DNA of 46,224 nt from Clostridia bacterium (GTDB lineage: Bacteria; Bacillota; Clostridia; Lachnospirales; Lachnospiraceae): contig CAJTFE010000040.1 of assembly GCA_910575725.1 (NCBI GenBank), positions 1 through 46,224 of the forward strand, in the 5' to 3' direction. The first letter of the stretch is position 1. Every line of letters begins with the position of its first letter. The notes beneath the pieces are model-generated. The model did no database searches, had not been told where the DNA came from, and worked only from the letters and a program-made list of their open reading frames with translations. The translations under genes and the position numbers were made by a program. Below are positions 29,094 to 38,366 of this stretch, piece after piece.

Positions 29094-30257
29094 ATGGGTG
29101 AAATTCAAAATTACGATGAGGCTGTCCAAACAATAAAGACTGCTATTTTGCAAAGCCAATATAATGCTTCCAAAATTGTGAATGAAAAACAGCTGATGCT
29201 GTATTTTGGTATTGGAAAGTACATTTCTTTAAACTCCCGGAATGGTTTTTGGGGAAAAGGAGCAATAGATGCGATCAGTGAGCGGCTGGACAAAGAACTT
29301 CCAGGTCTTCGGGGTTTTTCGGCGCGTAATCTTCGATATATGCGTACATTTTATGAAGAATGGAAAAAATTGGATAATTCTCCTGTGAACTATGAGAATA
29401 ATGTGGGTTCAAATTTGGCACATACATGTGCCAAATTGCTTAATGAATGTAATGATGAAATTTGGAACACGCTTGTGCCAAAAACGCAGGAATTCCCCAT
29501 GGAAGAGTTTTTGAGTATTGGATTTTCACATCATCGACTTATTCTTTCAAAGACAAAAGATGAAGATGAAAGACTTTTTTATATTAAAAGGTGTGCGACA
29601 GAGCGGTTTAGTTATGAAGCTCTGGGTAGAAGTATTGCATCGGATGATTATCACCATCAGGGCAGACTGCCAAACAATTTTTATGAAACACTTCCAGCAG
29701 CGGATCAGGCATTCCGGGCAGTTAATACCTTTAAAGATGAATATTTGCTTGATTATATCAATGTGGAGGAATTGGGCATTAGAGATAGAGAGGATATAGA
29801 TGAGAAGGTAGTAGAAAATGCGATAATCCACAATGTGAAAATGTTCATTCTCACGTTTGGCAAGGACTTTACATTCGTGAGAAATCAATACCACCTTGAT
29901 GCTTTTGGCGAGGACCAATATATCGACCTTTTATTTTTTAATCGAGAATTAAATTGTCTCGTAGCAGTCGAATTGAAGACAGGAAAATTTAAGACATCAT
30001 ATTTGGGACAATTGTCAGGGTATTTAAGCGTACTTGATAAATTTGAGAAGAAGCCACATGAAAATCCTGCTATTGGTATTATTCTATGCAAGGATATGAA
30101 TAAAGCTTTTGTGGATTTTGTTATCAGGGATTATAGTAAGCCGATGGGGGTGGCAACTTATAAAACGTCAAAGGATATGTCAGATGAGATTAAGAAGGCT
30201 CTTCCTGATATTGATGATCTGAAAAAGTTGCTTGATACGGATGAAGAGAGGGGATAA
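29094..30257 (+). CDS. DUF1016/YhcG-type PD-(D/E)XK nuclease-domain protein
   Basis: AGGAGA at 29080-29085 fits ATG 29094. The N-terminal DUF1016_N domain has the typical YFGIGKYIS...GWG-like helix and LRYMRTFYEEW. The C-terminal half is the PD-(D/E)XK nuclease fold, with D278 in YIDLLFFN and E293-x-K295 in VAVELKTGKF, followed by the GQLSGYLSVLD helix. The active-site residues are all present. Family members are scattered through defence islands and restriction loci. Here the stop is four bases before qatA and the promoter is shared, so it is the first gene of the Qat operon. Whether it belongs to the defence mechanism is unknown. Confidence 0.85.
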   Translation: MGEIQNYDEAVQTIKTAILQSQYNASKIVNEKQLMLYFGIGKYISLNSRNGFWGKGAIDAISERLDKELPGLRGFSARNLRYMRTFYEEWKKLDNSPVNYENNVGSNLAHTCAKLLNECNDEIWNTLVPKTQEFPMEEFLSIGFSHHRLILSKTKDEDERLFYIKRCATERFSYEALGRSIASDDYHHQGRLPNNFYETLPAADQAFRAVNTFKDEYLLDYINVEELGIRDREDIDEKVVENAIIHNVKMFILTFGKDFTFVRNQYHLDAFGEDQYIDLLFFNRELNCLVAVELKTGKFKTSYLGQLSGYLSVLDKFEKKPHENPAIGIILCKDMNKAFVDFVIRDYSKPMGVATYKTSKDMSDEIKKALPDIDDLKKLLDTDEERG

Positions 30258-30261
30258 ACGA

Positions 30262-32367
30262 ATGATTCTTTCTGATAATGAAACGAGTATAGATCGATTG
30301 AACAATATGGCCATAGCCAAAACGATAGTTTCTATAATAAAAGATAGCAAGGAGTCTGTTTCTATTGGTGTTCATGGTGACTGGGGAGCAGGTAAATCCA
30401 GTGTTCTTGCTATGGTGGAGGCCGAGCTGAATTCAAATTCTGTTTTGGATGGAAATAGTGATATTGATGATTGGGATGAAACAGAGGAAGAAGAATGGGA
30501 AAGTGACGAGGAAACAGAAATAGACTCCACAGATGTCGTAATTGTACGATTCAACAGTTGGCAGTATCAAGGGTTTGAGGATGCAAAAATTGCGTTGATG
30601 AGCGCAATCGTATCTCAAGTAGAGAAAAAGTCAAAGCATTATTATAAAAAACATAAGATTAAAGGAGGGCTGAGAAAACTTAAAGAGATTGGCGGAAAAG
30701 TATGGACCAATCTTGATAAACTTAGTATTGCAAAGAGTATTGGTAAAACTGCGGTATCAATTGCAACTGGAACAGCACCGTTGGCAATAATCAATAGTAT
30801 GGCCAATCATATTAAAGAAACAGTAACTGATAGGGAGAAAGTCGAGGAATTAATTGGCGTTATAGGTGGATTAATAAAAGATACTGAAATAGAGACATCT
30901 GGCTACAAAGAGATGGAAGAATTCAGAAGGAATTTCAATGATCTTTTCAGAGAAGCACATGCAGGGAAGCTAGTGGTGCTTATTGATGATCTTGACAGAT
31001 GCCTGCCGCGAGTAGCGATAGAGACATTGGAAGCAGTAAGGATGTTCTTGTCATTGGATAACGCTGCTTTTATTATTGCAGCAGATGATTTGATGATTCG
31101 TTATTCTGTAATAGAATATTTCCCTCGAATTATTGAACAAGATACTGAAAACAAAGATATAGGAACAAAAATTGATTATAATCGATTTGCTGATAAATAT
31201 TTAGAGAAACTCATTCAAATTCCACTTCATATTCCACGGATTGGTATTGCAGAGGCACAGTTATATATAATGCTTTTGCTTATTGAGTCTGAGTTGAGTG
31301 AATCAGATGGATTGAAGTCTTTAGTCAATATCGTAATCAACAAATTACATAAACCTTGGGCGTTGGAACAACTATCTACAAAAGAAATAAAGGAAGCACT
31401 GGGTGATAGCTACAGCCGTGTGGTCGGAAATATTGCGATTGCAAAAAGTATTGATAAAATTTTAGCGGAGAATACAAATGGAAATCCGAGAAATATAAAA
31501 AGGTTTGTAAACATGCTTCTGCTGAGGACAGAGGTTTCATATAACCGTGGATTTGCAAAAGAGGATCTGGAGATGGCTGTACTGGCAAAAATGATGCTCG
31601 CAGAGCAATATAATGGTGAATTTTATAAAGCTTTGGCTGCAGAACTTAATGAGGATGGTGTCTGCTTAGCGTTTGAAGTTTGTGCCGAAAAGGATACTCC
31701 AGAAAAGATAGCTGAAGATGAAGAACATGCCATAGAAACAGAAGGAGATCCCGCTAAGTTGCCTCAACCAAAGAAAAGGTCAGGGGGAAGGAAAGTTGAA
31801 AAGCCGTATAAGCCAGTGGTTAGACATGAAAGTTTCAGAAAATTCCTTGAGCAAGAAGATGTGAAGGCATGGATGGAAACAGAACCCCCTTTAACTGGTA
31901 GGGATCTTAGGCCATATTTCTTTGCCTGTGCAGAGAAGAATGATTTCTTCTTTAGTAGCCCAGAGGAAAGGCTGCGGGAATTGATATCTATTGTGAGAGG
32001 TGGAAAATTTAATGTTGCCAACAAAAAAGAGGAAATCCTTAAATTAGAAAATGGGGATGCCAAACGTCTTTTTAAAATTGTCTCTCAAGATATATTTATT
32101 AGAAATATTTCAGAAAACAAAACACCAAAGGTTGTGGAAGGCGTTAGGAAGTTGGTTGAATTCCGAGTAGAACTTCAGGAAGATCTTGCAGAGTTCCTCC
32201 TTACACTTCCGTTTGAGAAACTTGGTATCTGGGCTGTTGGAGGATGGGATGCTTGTATTCCGAAAAGCTCAATGGCGAGAAGTAAACTTAATCAATTCTT
32301 TAAAGAAATTGAAATTAATAGCACAGATGCTATGATAAAAGCAGCAGCTAAGAAAGCGCAGGTATAA
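30262..32367 (+). CDS. qatA: QatA, KAP-family P-loop ATPase
   Basis: ATG 30262 (GAGAGGGG upstream) is preferred to the frame start at 30232, which lies in the previous gene. Walker A is GDWGAGKSS at residues 39-47 and Walker B is LVVLIDDLDRCLP (D242, D243), followed by ALEAVRMFL, the KAP signature. A hydrophobic-helical insert lies between them (ATGTAPLAIINSMANHI), as in other KAP NTPases. The 701-residue length and the order KAP - unknown - QueC-like - TatD-like match the anti-phage system QatABCD. QatA is assumed to be the sensor or motor ATPase. Codon use is AT-rich, unlike the flanking ICE genes. Confidence 0.9.
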   Translation: MILSDNETSIDRLNNMAIAKTIVSIIKDSKESVSIGVHGDWGAGKSSVLAMVEAELNSNSVLDGNSDIDDWDETEEEEWESDEETEIDSTDVVIVRFNSWQYQGFEDAKIALMSAIVSQVEKKSKHYYKKHKIKGGLRKLKEIGGKVWTNLDKLSIAKSIGKTAVSIATGTAPLAIINSMANHIKETVTDREKVEELIGVIGGLIKDTEIETSGYKEMEEFRRNFNDLFREAHAGKLVVLIDDLDRCLPRVAIETLEAVRMFLSLDNAAFIIAADDLMIRYSVIEYFPRIIEQDTENKDIGTKIDYNRFADKYLEKLIQIPLHIPRIGIAEAQLYIMLLLIESELSESDGLKSLVNIVINKLHKPWALEQLSTKEIKEALGDSYSRVVGNIAIAKSIDKILAENTNGNPRNIKRFVNMLLLRTEVSYNRGFAKEDLEMAVLAKMMLAEQYNGEFYKALAAELNEDGVCLAFEVCAEKDTPEKIAEDEEHAIETEGDPAKLPQPKKRSGGRKVEKPYKPVVRHESFRKFLEQEDVKAWMETEPPLTGRDLRPYFFACAEKNDFFFSSPEERLRELISIVRGGKFNVANKKEEILKLENGDAKRLFKIVSQDIFIRNISENKTPKVVEGVRKLVEFRVELQEDLAEFLLTLPFEKLGIWAVGGWDACIPKSSMARSKLNQFFKEIEINSTDAMIKAAAKKAQV

Positions 32368-32373
32368 TAGCCA

Positions 32374-33192
32374 ATGGGTACATCAACGAGAAATAAAGGC
32401 CAATCTGGGCATACACCATTAGTGCCTTCGTGGCTTGAAGAGGATACTCAGTTTGTGCCGGCTCAGCCAATTACGCAGAACACAACAACGATTCCACCAA
32501 ATGGCGATGAAAATCGATTCAGAGGGCCAAGGACATCTTTCACTCATTACATATCTGAAGGGGGTCGCGATAGTGGTTCCATGAAAAGAACCATATCGAG
32601 TTATGTTAATCGATCGTTAGGTGGAAGTTTAAAAGCTACTACTAGACTGGGAACGGCAAGAGGGAGCGCCGCAAGATTATATGGAATCCTGAATAATCTG
32701 TCAGGCGGCGGTGCAAAAGAAATTGCACAACGGCTTTCACTTGGAAATATAGAAGGTCTTCCAGCATCTGATTTCTTTGTAAAGATTGCGGCGTTTATAT
32801 GCCCAGATGGAGGACCTAATGATGAAGGGATAGCCCGGTCAGCATACTATGATGCGATTGCGGATGATCCTGATTTATATGGCAAACCAACTGAGAGTTT
32901 GACACATGAAGAGTGTGAGTCAGTTTTACAGAATTTTATGAGCAAAGTTGTTTTGGAACAACTTATGAATGATATTGCCAATAAAACGATTACACTTCCA
33001 AATAACATTAACGAAGTAGCGCATATTGAGGAAAAAGTGGAACAAATGATAAAACAAAGTGTTTCGGATGCTTTTGTGGATGTTAGAAATCGTAATATAC
33101 AAATTACGAATAACGAAGCGCAAAAAATCACGGATAGTATTTATCAGAAGACTTACGAAATTTTGGAAGGATTAGGTAACGGCCATGTATAG
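32374..33192 (+). CDS. qatB: QatB, Qat anti-phage subunit
   Basis: 272 residues starting 6 bases after qatA; the ribosome site is weak, suggesting coupling to qatA. The N-terminal 70 residues are low-complexity (many Thr, Pro, Ser and Gln). The centre has a Gly/Ser-rich SYVNRSLGGSLKATTRLGTARGSAARLYGILNNLSGGG-type segment, and the rest is helical. QatB has no recognisable catalytic motif, and assignment rests on its position between QatA and QatC and its matching size. Its stop overlaps the qatC start. Confidence 0.8.
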   Translation: MGTSTRNKGQSGHTPLVPSWLEEDTQFVPAQPITQNTTTIPPNGDENRFRGPRTSFTHYISEGGRDSGSMKRTISSYVNRSLGGSLKATTRLGTARGSAARLYGILNNLSGGGAKEIAQRLSLGNIEGLPASDFFVKIAAFICPDGGPNDEGIARSAYYDAIADDPDLYGKPTESLTHEECESVLQNFMSKVVLEQLMNDIANKTITLPNNINEVAHIEEKVEQMIKQSVSDAFVDVRNRNIQITNNEAQKITDSIYQKTYEILEGLGNGHV

Positions 33193-34546
33193 ATATCATT
33201 TAATAGCGTCATTTGATAAAGACTTACACAGTCTTGTTTGTGATACATATCCAAATACCAGCACTATCTCTGTAAGGCTTCCGTTCTTGGCATCGAATAG
33301 CTCATTTCGCTATGGCCTTCAGACAACAATGAATGAGCTCAGTAAACAAAGCATTTATCCTTCAGAAAGCGGTATTGATGCAATCATCCTTGGTCTGATG
33401 GTTTATATTGCAGACATGAAGATTTCAAGAGATAAACAATCTCAGAACTCATGGACGCGGGAAATAACTCTTACTATACCTGTATTTGATGGCTTGTGGA
33501 AGGAGTATAAGGTTACCTTGGAACGAATGCTAAAATTTCTTACGGGAGATATTTGGGAGATTCAGTTTACCAAGAGAGAGGTGTTTCTTGCTGATAAAGA
33601 AAAGTTCGGTCAAAGAACAGATAAATATAGGATTGCTTCACTTTTTTCAGGTGGTATGGACAGCTTGATTGCGGCAATTAATTATATGGAGCAAAAACAG
33701 CCAACCCTGTTGGTTAGTCATGCTGGAGAGGGCAGGGTACGTCATTGGCAAATGAATTTGCTTGCTGCCCTCGATAGTGAGTATAGCAATGTATCCCATG
33801 AAAATGCATATCTGTGGACCAATCTTGCCGATATTGAGTTACCTGAAGCAGAAAAGGATATGAATCAGAGAAGCAGATCTTTTCTTTTTATCACAATAGC
33901 GATTTTGGCAATGAGTGGAACAAAAGGATGTACACAATTACTAATGCCAGAGAATGGGCTTATTGCGTTAAATGTTCCTCTGGAATACATGCGGATTGGA
34001 TCGCATAGCACAAGAACTACTCATCCTTTTTATCTTAAGCTATGGAATGAGGTAGTAGGGGGGATCTTCAAATTTTCCATCTCTAATCCATATTGGAACA
34101 AAACGAAAGGTGAGATGGCCGCTGAATGTCTTAATAAAGATTTCTTTAAGAAGGTAGTAAACTTGTCATATTCCTGCTCATCTGTCAATAGCGCAAATAT
34201 TCGTAGTGGGCAATCACAACACTGTGGACATTGTCTGCCATGTATTATCCGTAGAGCAGCGATGCATGGTGCATTTGGAGACTTTGATCCGTCTTCATAT
34301 TTGTATCCAAAGGTTAAGGAGCTCATTGATGATAGAGGAGCCATAGGTGAGCAGATACGCTCATTTCAGTATGCAATAAAGAGATTAAGAGAGAACCCGT
34401 GTGCAAATAAAATACTGATTCATAAACCAGGACCGCTTGAAAACGATGAAACATATCTTACGGAGCTTGCCGATGTATACACAAGAGGTTTGATGGAAGT
34501 TGAACAGTGGATTCAGGATAGTTTGGAGATGGAAAATGTTAATTGA
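33185..34546 (+). CDS. qatC: QatC, QueC-like PP-loop ATPase
   Basis: The PP-loop SGGMDS is at residues 155-160 (ASLFSGGMDSLIAAINYM). A zinc-type cluster CGHCLPC (C347, C350, C353) is near residue 350, as in QueC, the 7-cyano-7-deazaguanine synthase. QueC-like proteins in defence systems are thought to modify proteins or nucleic acids with deazapurine-related chemistry. The extra N-terminal 130 residues are characteristic of QatC. ATG 33185 overlaps qatB by 8 bases and the end overlaps qatD by 11. Confidence 0.9.
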   Translation: MYRYHLIASFDKDLHSLVCDTYPNTSTISVRLPFLASNSSFRYGLQTTMNELSKQSIYPSESGIDAIILGLMVYIADMKISRDKQSQNSWTREITLTIPVFDGLWKEYKVTLERMLKFLTGDIWEIQFTKREVFLADKEKFGQRTDKYRIASLFSGGMDSLIAAINYMEQKQPTLLVSHAGEGRVRHWQMNLLAALDSEYSNVSHENAYLWTNLADIELPEAEKDMNQRSRSFLFITIAILAMSGTKGCTQLLMPENGLIALNVPLEYMRIGSHSTRTTHPFYLKLWNEVVGGIFKFSISNPYWNKTKGEMAAECLNKDFFKKVVNLSYSCSSVNSANIRSGQSQHCGHCLPCIIRRAAMHGAFGDFDPSSYLYPKVKELIDDRGAIGEQIRSFQYAIKRLRENPCANKILIHKPGPLENDETYLTELADVYTRGLMEVEQWIQDSLEMENVN

Positions 34547-35273
34547 TGTTCATTTTCATTTGGATTTGATGGATAACATGCAATCGCTGATACATGAGTT
34601 TCAAACATCAGATGTTGGCATAATAGCTGTGGGAACTACACCAAAAGCCTTCCAAAAAGAAAAAAAGTTCTGTTGTGGAGTGAAAAATATAAAAGTAGGG
34701 TTAGGATTTCATCCGCAGCTAGTCTCTGAAAGAGCGCACGAGATAGATTTATTTCTAAGGTTTGTTAAGGAATCCCAATATATTGGTGAGGTAGGAATTG
34801 ATTTTAATTCATCTTACATTGGATCTAAGGTTCAGCAAATGTTATGTTTTCGAAAAATTGCAAAAGCCTGTGCTGATGAAGGGGGAAAAATATTATCTAT
34901 CCACAGTGTTAAGGCTGCCAGCACAATTATAGATGAATTGGAAGAAGCGGGAATATTTCAAACTTGTAAGTGTATATTTCATTGGTTTACGGGAACATCT
35001 ACAGAACGCAATAGGGCCGTAGAAAATGGAGCATTCTTTTCAATTAACAGAAAAATGTTGGTGACTAAGTCTGGAAGGGAATTGATAAAGGTGATTCCAG
35101 AAGATAGATTGCTCTTGGAAACAGATGCACCATTTACCATGAAATTTAATTCTACAGTTGGCCTAAGGGCCGAATTATTAAAACTTGTAGATGACATTTC
35201 TGCGATTCGAGCTAAGGACTTATCGGTGCAGATAGAAAAAAATTCACTTCAGATATGGGAACAATTAGAGTAG
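34536..35273 (+). CDS. qatD: QatD, TatD-like metal-dependent hydrolase
   Basis: ATG 34536 (GGAG upstream) gives MLIDVHFHLD. The metal ligands of the TatD amidohydrolase fold are present: H6-x-H8, the Glu in YIGEVGIDFN, His in SIHSVKAAS, His in FHWFTG, and the closing Asp in LETDAPF. TatD proteins are 3'-5' DNases. In Qat, QatD is required along with the other subunits for phage resistance in the published system. It overlaps the end of qatC and is the last gene of the cargo. Confidence 0.9.
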   Translation: MLIDVHFHLDLMDNMQSLIHEFQTSDVGIIAVGTTPKAFQKEKKFCCGVKNIKVGLGFHPQLVSERAHEIDLFLRFVKESQYIGEVGIDFNSSYIGSKVQQMLCFRKIAKACADEGGKILSIHSVKAASTIIDELEEAGIFQTCKCIFHWFTGTSTERNRAVENGAFFSINRKMLVTKSGRELIKVIPEDRLLLETDAPFTMKFNSTVGLRAELLKLVDDISAIRAKDLSVQIEKNSLQIWEQLE

Positions 35274-35284
35274 TTGGATAGAAA
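35274..35284 (+). repeat. 11-bp direct repeat, right copy, flanking the Qat cargo
   Basis: Second TTGGATAGAAA, beginning at the base after the qatD stop. See the left copy at 28933-28943. Confidence 0.4.
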
Positions 35285-35336
35285 CTGTGTGTTAGAAAGA
35301 ATGAGAAAGGGAAACGTATGAAAGGATTTTGGAAAG

Positions 35337-35364
35337 GGCAGTCAAAAACGGCTGCCTTTTTATT
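35337..35364 (+). terminator. terminator between the Qat cargo and the relaxase gene
   Basis: GGCAGTC (35337-35343) pairs with GGCTGCC (35350-35356, one G-U) around a 6-base loop, then TTTTTATT. It isolates the cargo from the relaxase operon. The gap 35285-35381 also contains a 33-codon frame (35318-35419) that runs through this hairpin, and I do not call it. Confidence 0.7.
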
Positions 35365-35381
35365 ATGGGAGGAAATGTTCT

Positions 35382-38351
35382 ATGGCAAAACTGATCTTCA
35401 CCAGCCGCTACATCCGTGACGCTCCGCCAGAGCATCTGCAGAACTATGTGCGCTACATCAGTACCCGCGAAGGCGTGGAAAAAGCGGACGAGAGTAAAAA
35501 GAACCTACCGGCGACATCCGCCCAGAAGGATCTGATTCGGCAGCTTCTGAAAGACATGCCGGAGTCCAAAGACATGCTGGAGTATGAGGACTATCGACAG
35601 CGCTCCACCATCGGCAACGCCTCCGAATTCATCGCTCAGGCGCTGGAACGGAACTTGAACATGGCCGCCATGAGAGAAAACTATGTGGACTACCTGGCCA
35701 ACCGCCCCCGTGTGGAACGGATCGGTGAGCATGGCCTGTTTACGGATGCGGGAAAGCCGGTGATCCTTACAGAAGTGCAGAAAGAAGTATCTGACCACAA
35801 AGGACCTGTCTGGACCCATGTGGTCAGCCTGCGCCGGGAGGATGCGGCAAGGCTCGGATATGACTCCGCCAGAGAGTGGATGGCGCTCCTGCGCTCCAAA
35901 CGTGCCATGCTCTCCAGGCACATGAGGATCGACAGCGCAGATCTGAGATGGTATGCAGCTTTCCATAATGAGGGGCATCATCCCCATGTACATCTAATGG
36001 TCTATTTCGCGAAGGACAATGACGGATTCCTGACGAAAGCAGGCATTGAAGCCATGCGCTCGGAACTGGCCCACGATATCTTCCGTCAGGACTTTGCCCA
36101 GATCTACGAAGGACAGAATCTGGCGCGGAGCAGTTTGAAAGAAAAAGCGGCGGAGCGGATGTGCCTGTTCGCGGACGGCATGCTGCAGGGCGTATGTGAA
36201 AATCCAATCATCGGGGAGAAGCTGCTGCAGCTTTCCGGACGTCTCAAAAATACCAGAGGGAAAAAGGTATACGGCTATCTGAAAGCGGATGTGAAACGTC
36301 TGGTAGATCAGATCGTGGATGAGCTTGCAAAGGACCCGGCTGTGTCGGAAGCCTATCGGGCATGGGGCGAATGGCAGGATCAGATCCGGCTGGCCTATTC
36401 CTCAAAGGCTCCGCCGCTGCCGCCCCTGTCCAGTCAGAAACAATTAAAAAGTATCAAGAACATGGTGATCGCTGAGGCATTAAAGCTGGGCGGTCACCAT
36501 TTTTTGTCGGAAACATCCGGGCAGGAGAGGAACCGGGCAGAAGTCCGCCTGGATGAACTGGAGGGAGAAAGAATCTCAGATGGCTCAGGAGAAATAGAAG
36601 AAATAGAAATAGAAACGAAAGCAGAAGCAAAAATCGAAGCAGAAACAGAACCAGATCCCGCAGATGCAGAAAGCATGTTGGAAGCTGAGGAGCTCCTGTC
36701 AGAACCGGAACTGGATGTCCCTGGCCCTTTTGAGGGTAAAGAGAAAACGTCTGCAAAAGCCGAATGGAGCCAGCAATACAAACTGGCCCGCAACTATCTG
36801 TACGGAAGTAAAAAAGTCCCCCAGGATTTTCAGGAAGCCCTGCGCCTGTTTCGTCTGGAAGCAGAGCAGGGAAATGCGCTTGCCATGTATGACCTGGGCC
36901 GGATGTGTGCGGATGGCCTTGGAGTGGAGGCAGACCCGGATGCAGCGAAGGAATGGTACCGGAAAGCGCTAGATGCCTTTCTCTCTGCTGAAAAGGAATT
37001 GCCAGAGAGAAAAAAGACGTATCTGCAGTACCGGATTGGGAAAATGTATCTTGCCGGCCTTGGCATAGATCAGGATTATGAGGCTGCTGCTCTCTGGCTG
37101 GATCGTGCAGTTGAGAAAAGCCATAAGTATGCCCAGTATACTCTTGCCAGTCTGTACGCAAAAGGACAGGGCGTGGAAAAAGATCTGAAACGTGCATTTT
37201 CCCTGTATCACGCATCCGCCTCACAGGGAAATCCCTATGCAAGTTATGAGCTCGCGAAAATGTTCCGGGACGGAACAGGAACCGTGAAGTCGGCAGAACA
37301 GGCGGAGAAGCATTTTCAGGATGCCTTTTCCGGTTTTCTGGTTCTGGAAGAGCAGAGCCATGACGACAAAATCCAGTATCGTCTGGGGCAGATGCTGTAT
37401 CAGGGCATCGGGACGGAAAGAGACGAGGAAGAGGCCGTCCGGTACTGGCAACAGGCCGCAAAACTGGGAAATGTGAACGCCCAGTATGCGTTAGGGAAAT
37501 TCTGGCTGGATACCAGGACAGGAGATGTGCATCAGGCCGCAGAGTGGTTGGAAAAGGCTGCAGATGCGGGAAATACTTCCGCCCAGTATGTGCTTGCGAA
37601 GTTTTATCTGGAAGGCCGCCTGGGAGAAACGGATGCGGAAAAAGCAGTGGAGCTGTTCCAGAAAGCGGCGGAGCAGGGAAACGGGTTCGCGGCGTACCGC
37701 CTTGGCAGACTTTATCTGGAAGGGGAGGAAATCCCAAAAGATATGGTGGCGGCTGTCCGGTGGCTGACTGAAGCGGCGGAACAGGAGCTACCCTTTGCTC
37801 AGTACATGCTGGGATGTCTGTATCTGAAGGGGGAAGAGATACCCAGAGACATGGAGAAAGCAGTTGCATGGTTACAGAAGACGGCGCTCCAGGGAAACGA
37901 GTACGCCCAGTACCGTCTTGGGAGTCTGTATCTTTTGGGAGAAGATGTGCCGCAGGATCTGGAGGAGGCCGTAAGGTGGCTGGAGTTGTCTGCGGATCAG
38001 GGGAACCAGTACGCCCAGTATGCGCTTGGAAAACTGTTTCTGTACGGCCAGCCGGGGATGCCCCGTGATAAGGAAAAGGCAGTCCCCCTGTTGGAAGCAT
38101 CCGCCGCCCAGGGAAATGGCTACGCCCAATTTTTACTGGAGAACCTGGATTCCTTCCGGGACCCGGATCTGGTTTTGGCAGCCACCAGACTGATGCACCA
38201 TCTGTCAAGGATGTTTCATGAAGATTACCGGAAAGCATCAGGAGGTACCGGTATGGGGCACATTGACCGCAGGAGGAGACGGAAATTGCAGGAGAAGCGG
38301 ATGGCGCAAGGACACAGGAAGGATGATCATGAGCCGCAGCAGAGTATGTAA
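35382..38351 (+). CDS. MobP-type relaxase (MobP3-like) with Sel1-repeat C-terminus
   Basis: GGAGGAAATGTTCT precedes ATG 35382. The N-terminal domain (residues 1-250) has ISTREGVEKA near the start and the HUH metal-binding cluster at H195-H204 (HNEGHHPHVHL), as in MobP-class relaxases that nick oriT and stay bound to the 5' end. Residues about 390-470 are a Glu-rich linker. From about 473 to 913 there are roughly eleven Sel1-like repeats (A-x-x-W/L-x-x-A-A-x-Q-G-N-x-x-A-Q-Y-x-L-G-x-L-Y), a superhelical protein-binding scaffold. At 989 residues the protein is nearly twice the size of a minimal MobP relaxase. It ends QQSM. Confidence 0.85.
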   Translation: MAKLIFTSRYIRDAPPEHLQNYVRYISTREGVEKADESKKNLPATSAQKDLIRQLLKDMPESKDMLEYEDYRQRSTIGNASEFIAQALERNLNMAAMRENYVDYLANRPRVERIGEHGLFTDAGKPVILTEVQKEVSDHKGPVWTHVVSLRREDAARLGYDSAREWMALLRSKRAMLSRHMRIDSADLRWYAAFHNEGHHPHVHLMVYFAKDNDGFLTKAGIEAMRSELAHDIFRQDFAQIYEGQNLARSSLKEKAAERMCLFADGMLQGVCENPIIGEKLLQLSGRLKNTRGKKVYGYLKADVKRLVDQIVDELAKDPAVSEAYRAWGEWQDQIRLAYSSKAPPLPPLSSQKQLKSIKNMVIAEALKLGGHHFLSETSGQERNRAEVRLDELEGERISDGSGEIEEIEIETKAEAKIEAETEPDPADAESMLEAEELLSEPELDVPGPFEGKEKTSAKAEWSQQYKLARNYLYGSKKVPQDFQEALRLFRLEAEQGNALAMYDLGRMCADGLGVEADPDAAKEWYRKALDAFLSAEKELPERKKTYLQYRIGKMYLAGLGIDQDYEAAALWLDRAVEKSHKYAQYTLASLYAKGQGVEKDLKRAFSLYHASASQGNPYASYELAKMFRDGTGTVKSAEQAEKHFQDAFSGFLVLEEQSHDDKIQYRLGQMLYQGIGTERDEEEAVRYWQQAAKLGNVNAQYALGKFWLDTRTGDVHQAAEWLEKAADAGNTSAQYVLAKFYLEGRLGETDAEKAVELFQKAAEQGNGFAAYRLGRLYLEGEEIPKDMVAAVRWLTEAAEQELPFAQYMLGCLYLKGEEIPRDMEKAVAWLQKTALQGNEYAQYRLGSLYLLGEDVPQDLEEAVRWLELSADQGNQYAQYALGKLFLYGQPGMPRDKEKAVPLLEASAAQGNGYAQFLLENLDSFRDPDLVLAATRLMHHLSRMFHEDYRKASGGTGMGHIDRRRRRKLQEKRMAQGHRKDDHEPQQSM

Positions 38352-38366
38352 GGAGGAGGAGAAAGG

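Noticed and set aside
35318..35419. 33-codon frame leading into the relaxase gene
   Set aside because: It reads through the terminator hairpin and ends out of frame inside the relaxase; the TTTTT run explains its residues.
36454..38238. 594-codon open frame on the minus strand opposite the relaxase
   Set aside because: It is a shadow of the GC-rich Sel1-repeat coding sequence: low-complexity Pro/Ser/Arg-rich translation, no ribosome site, no domain.
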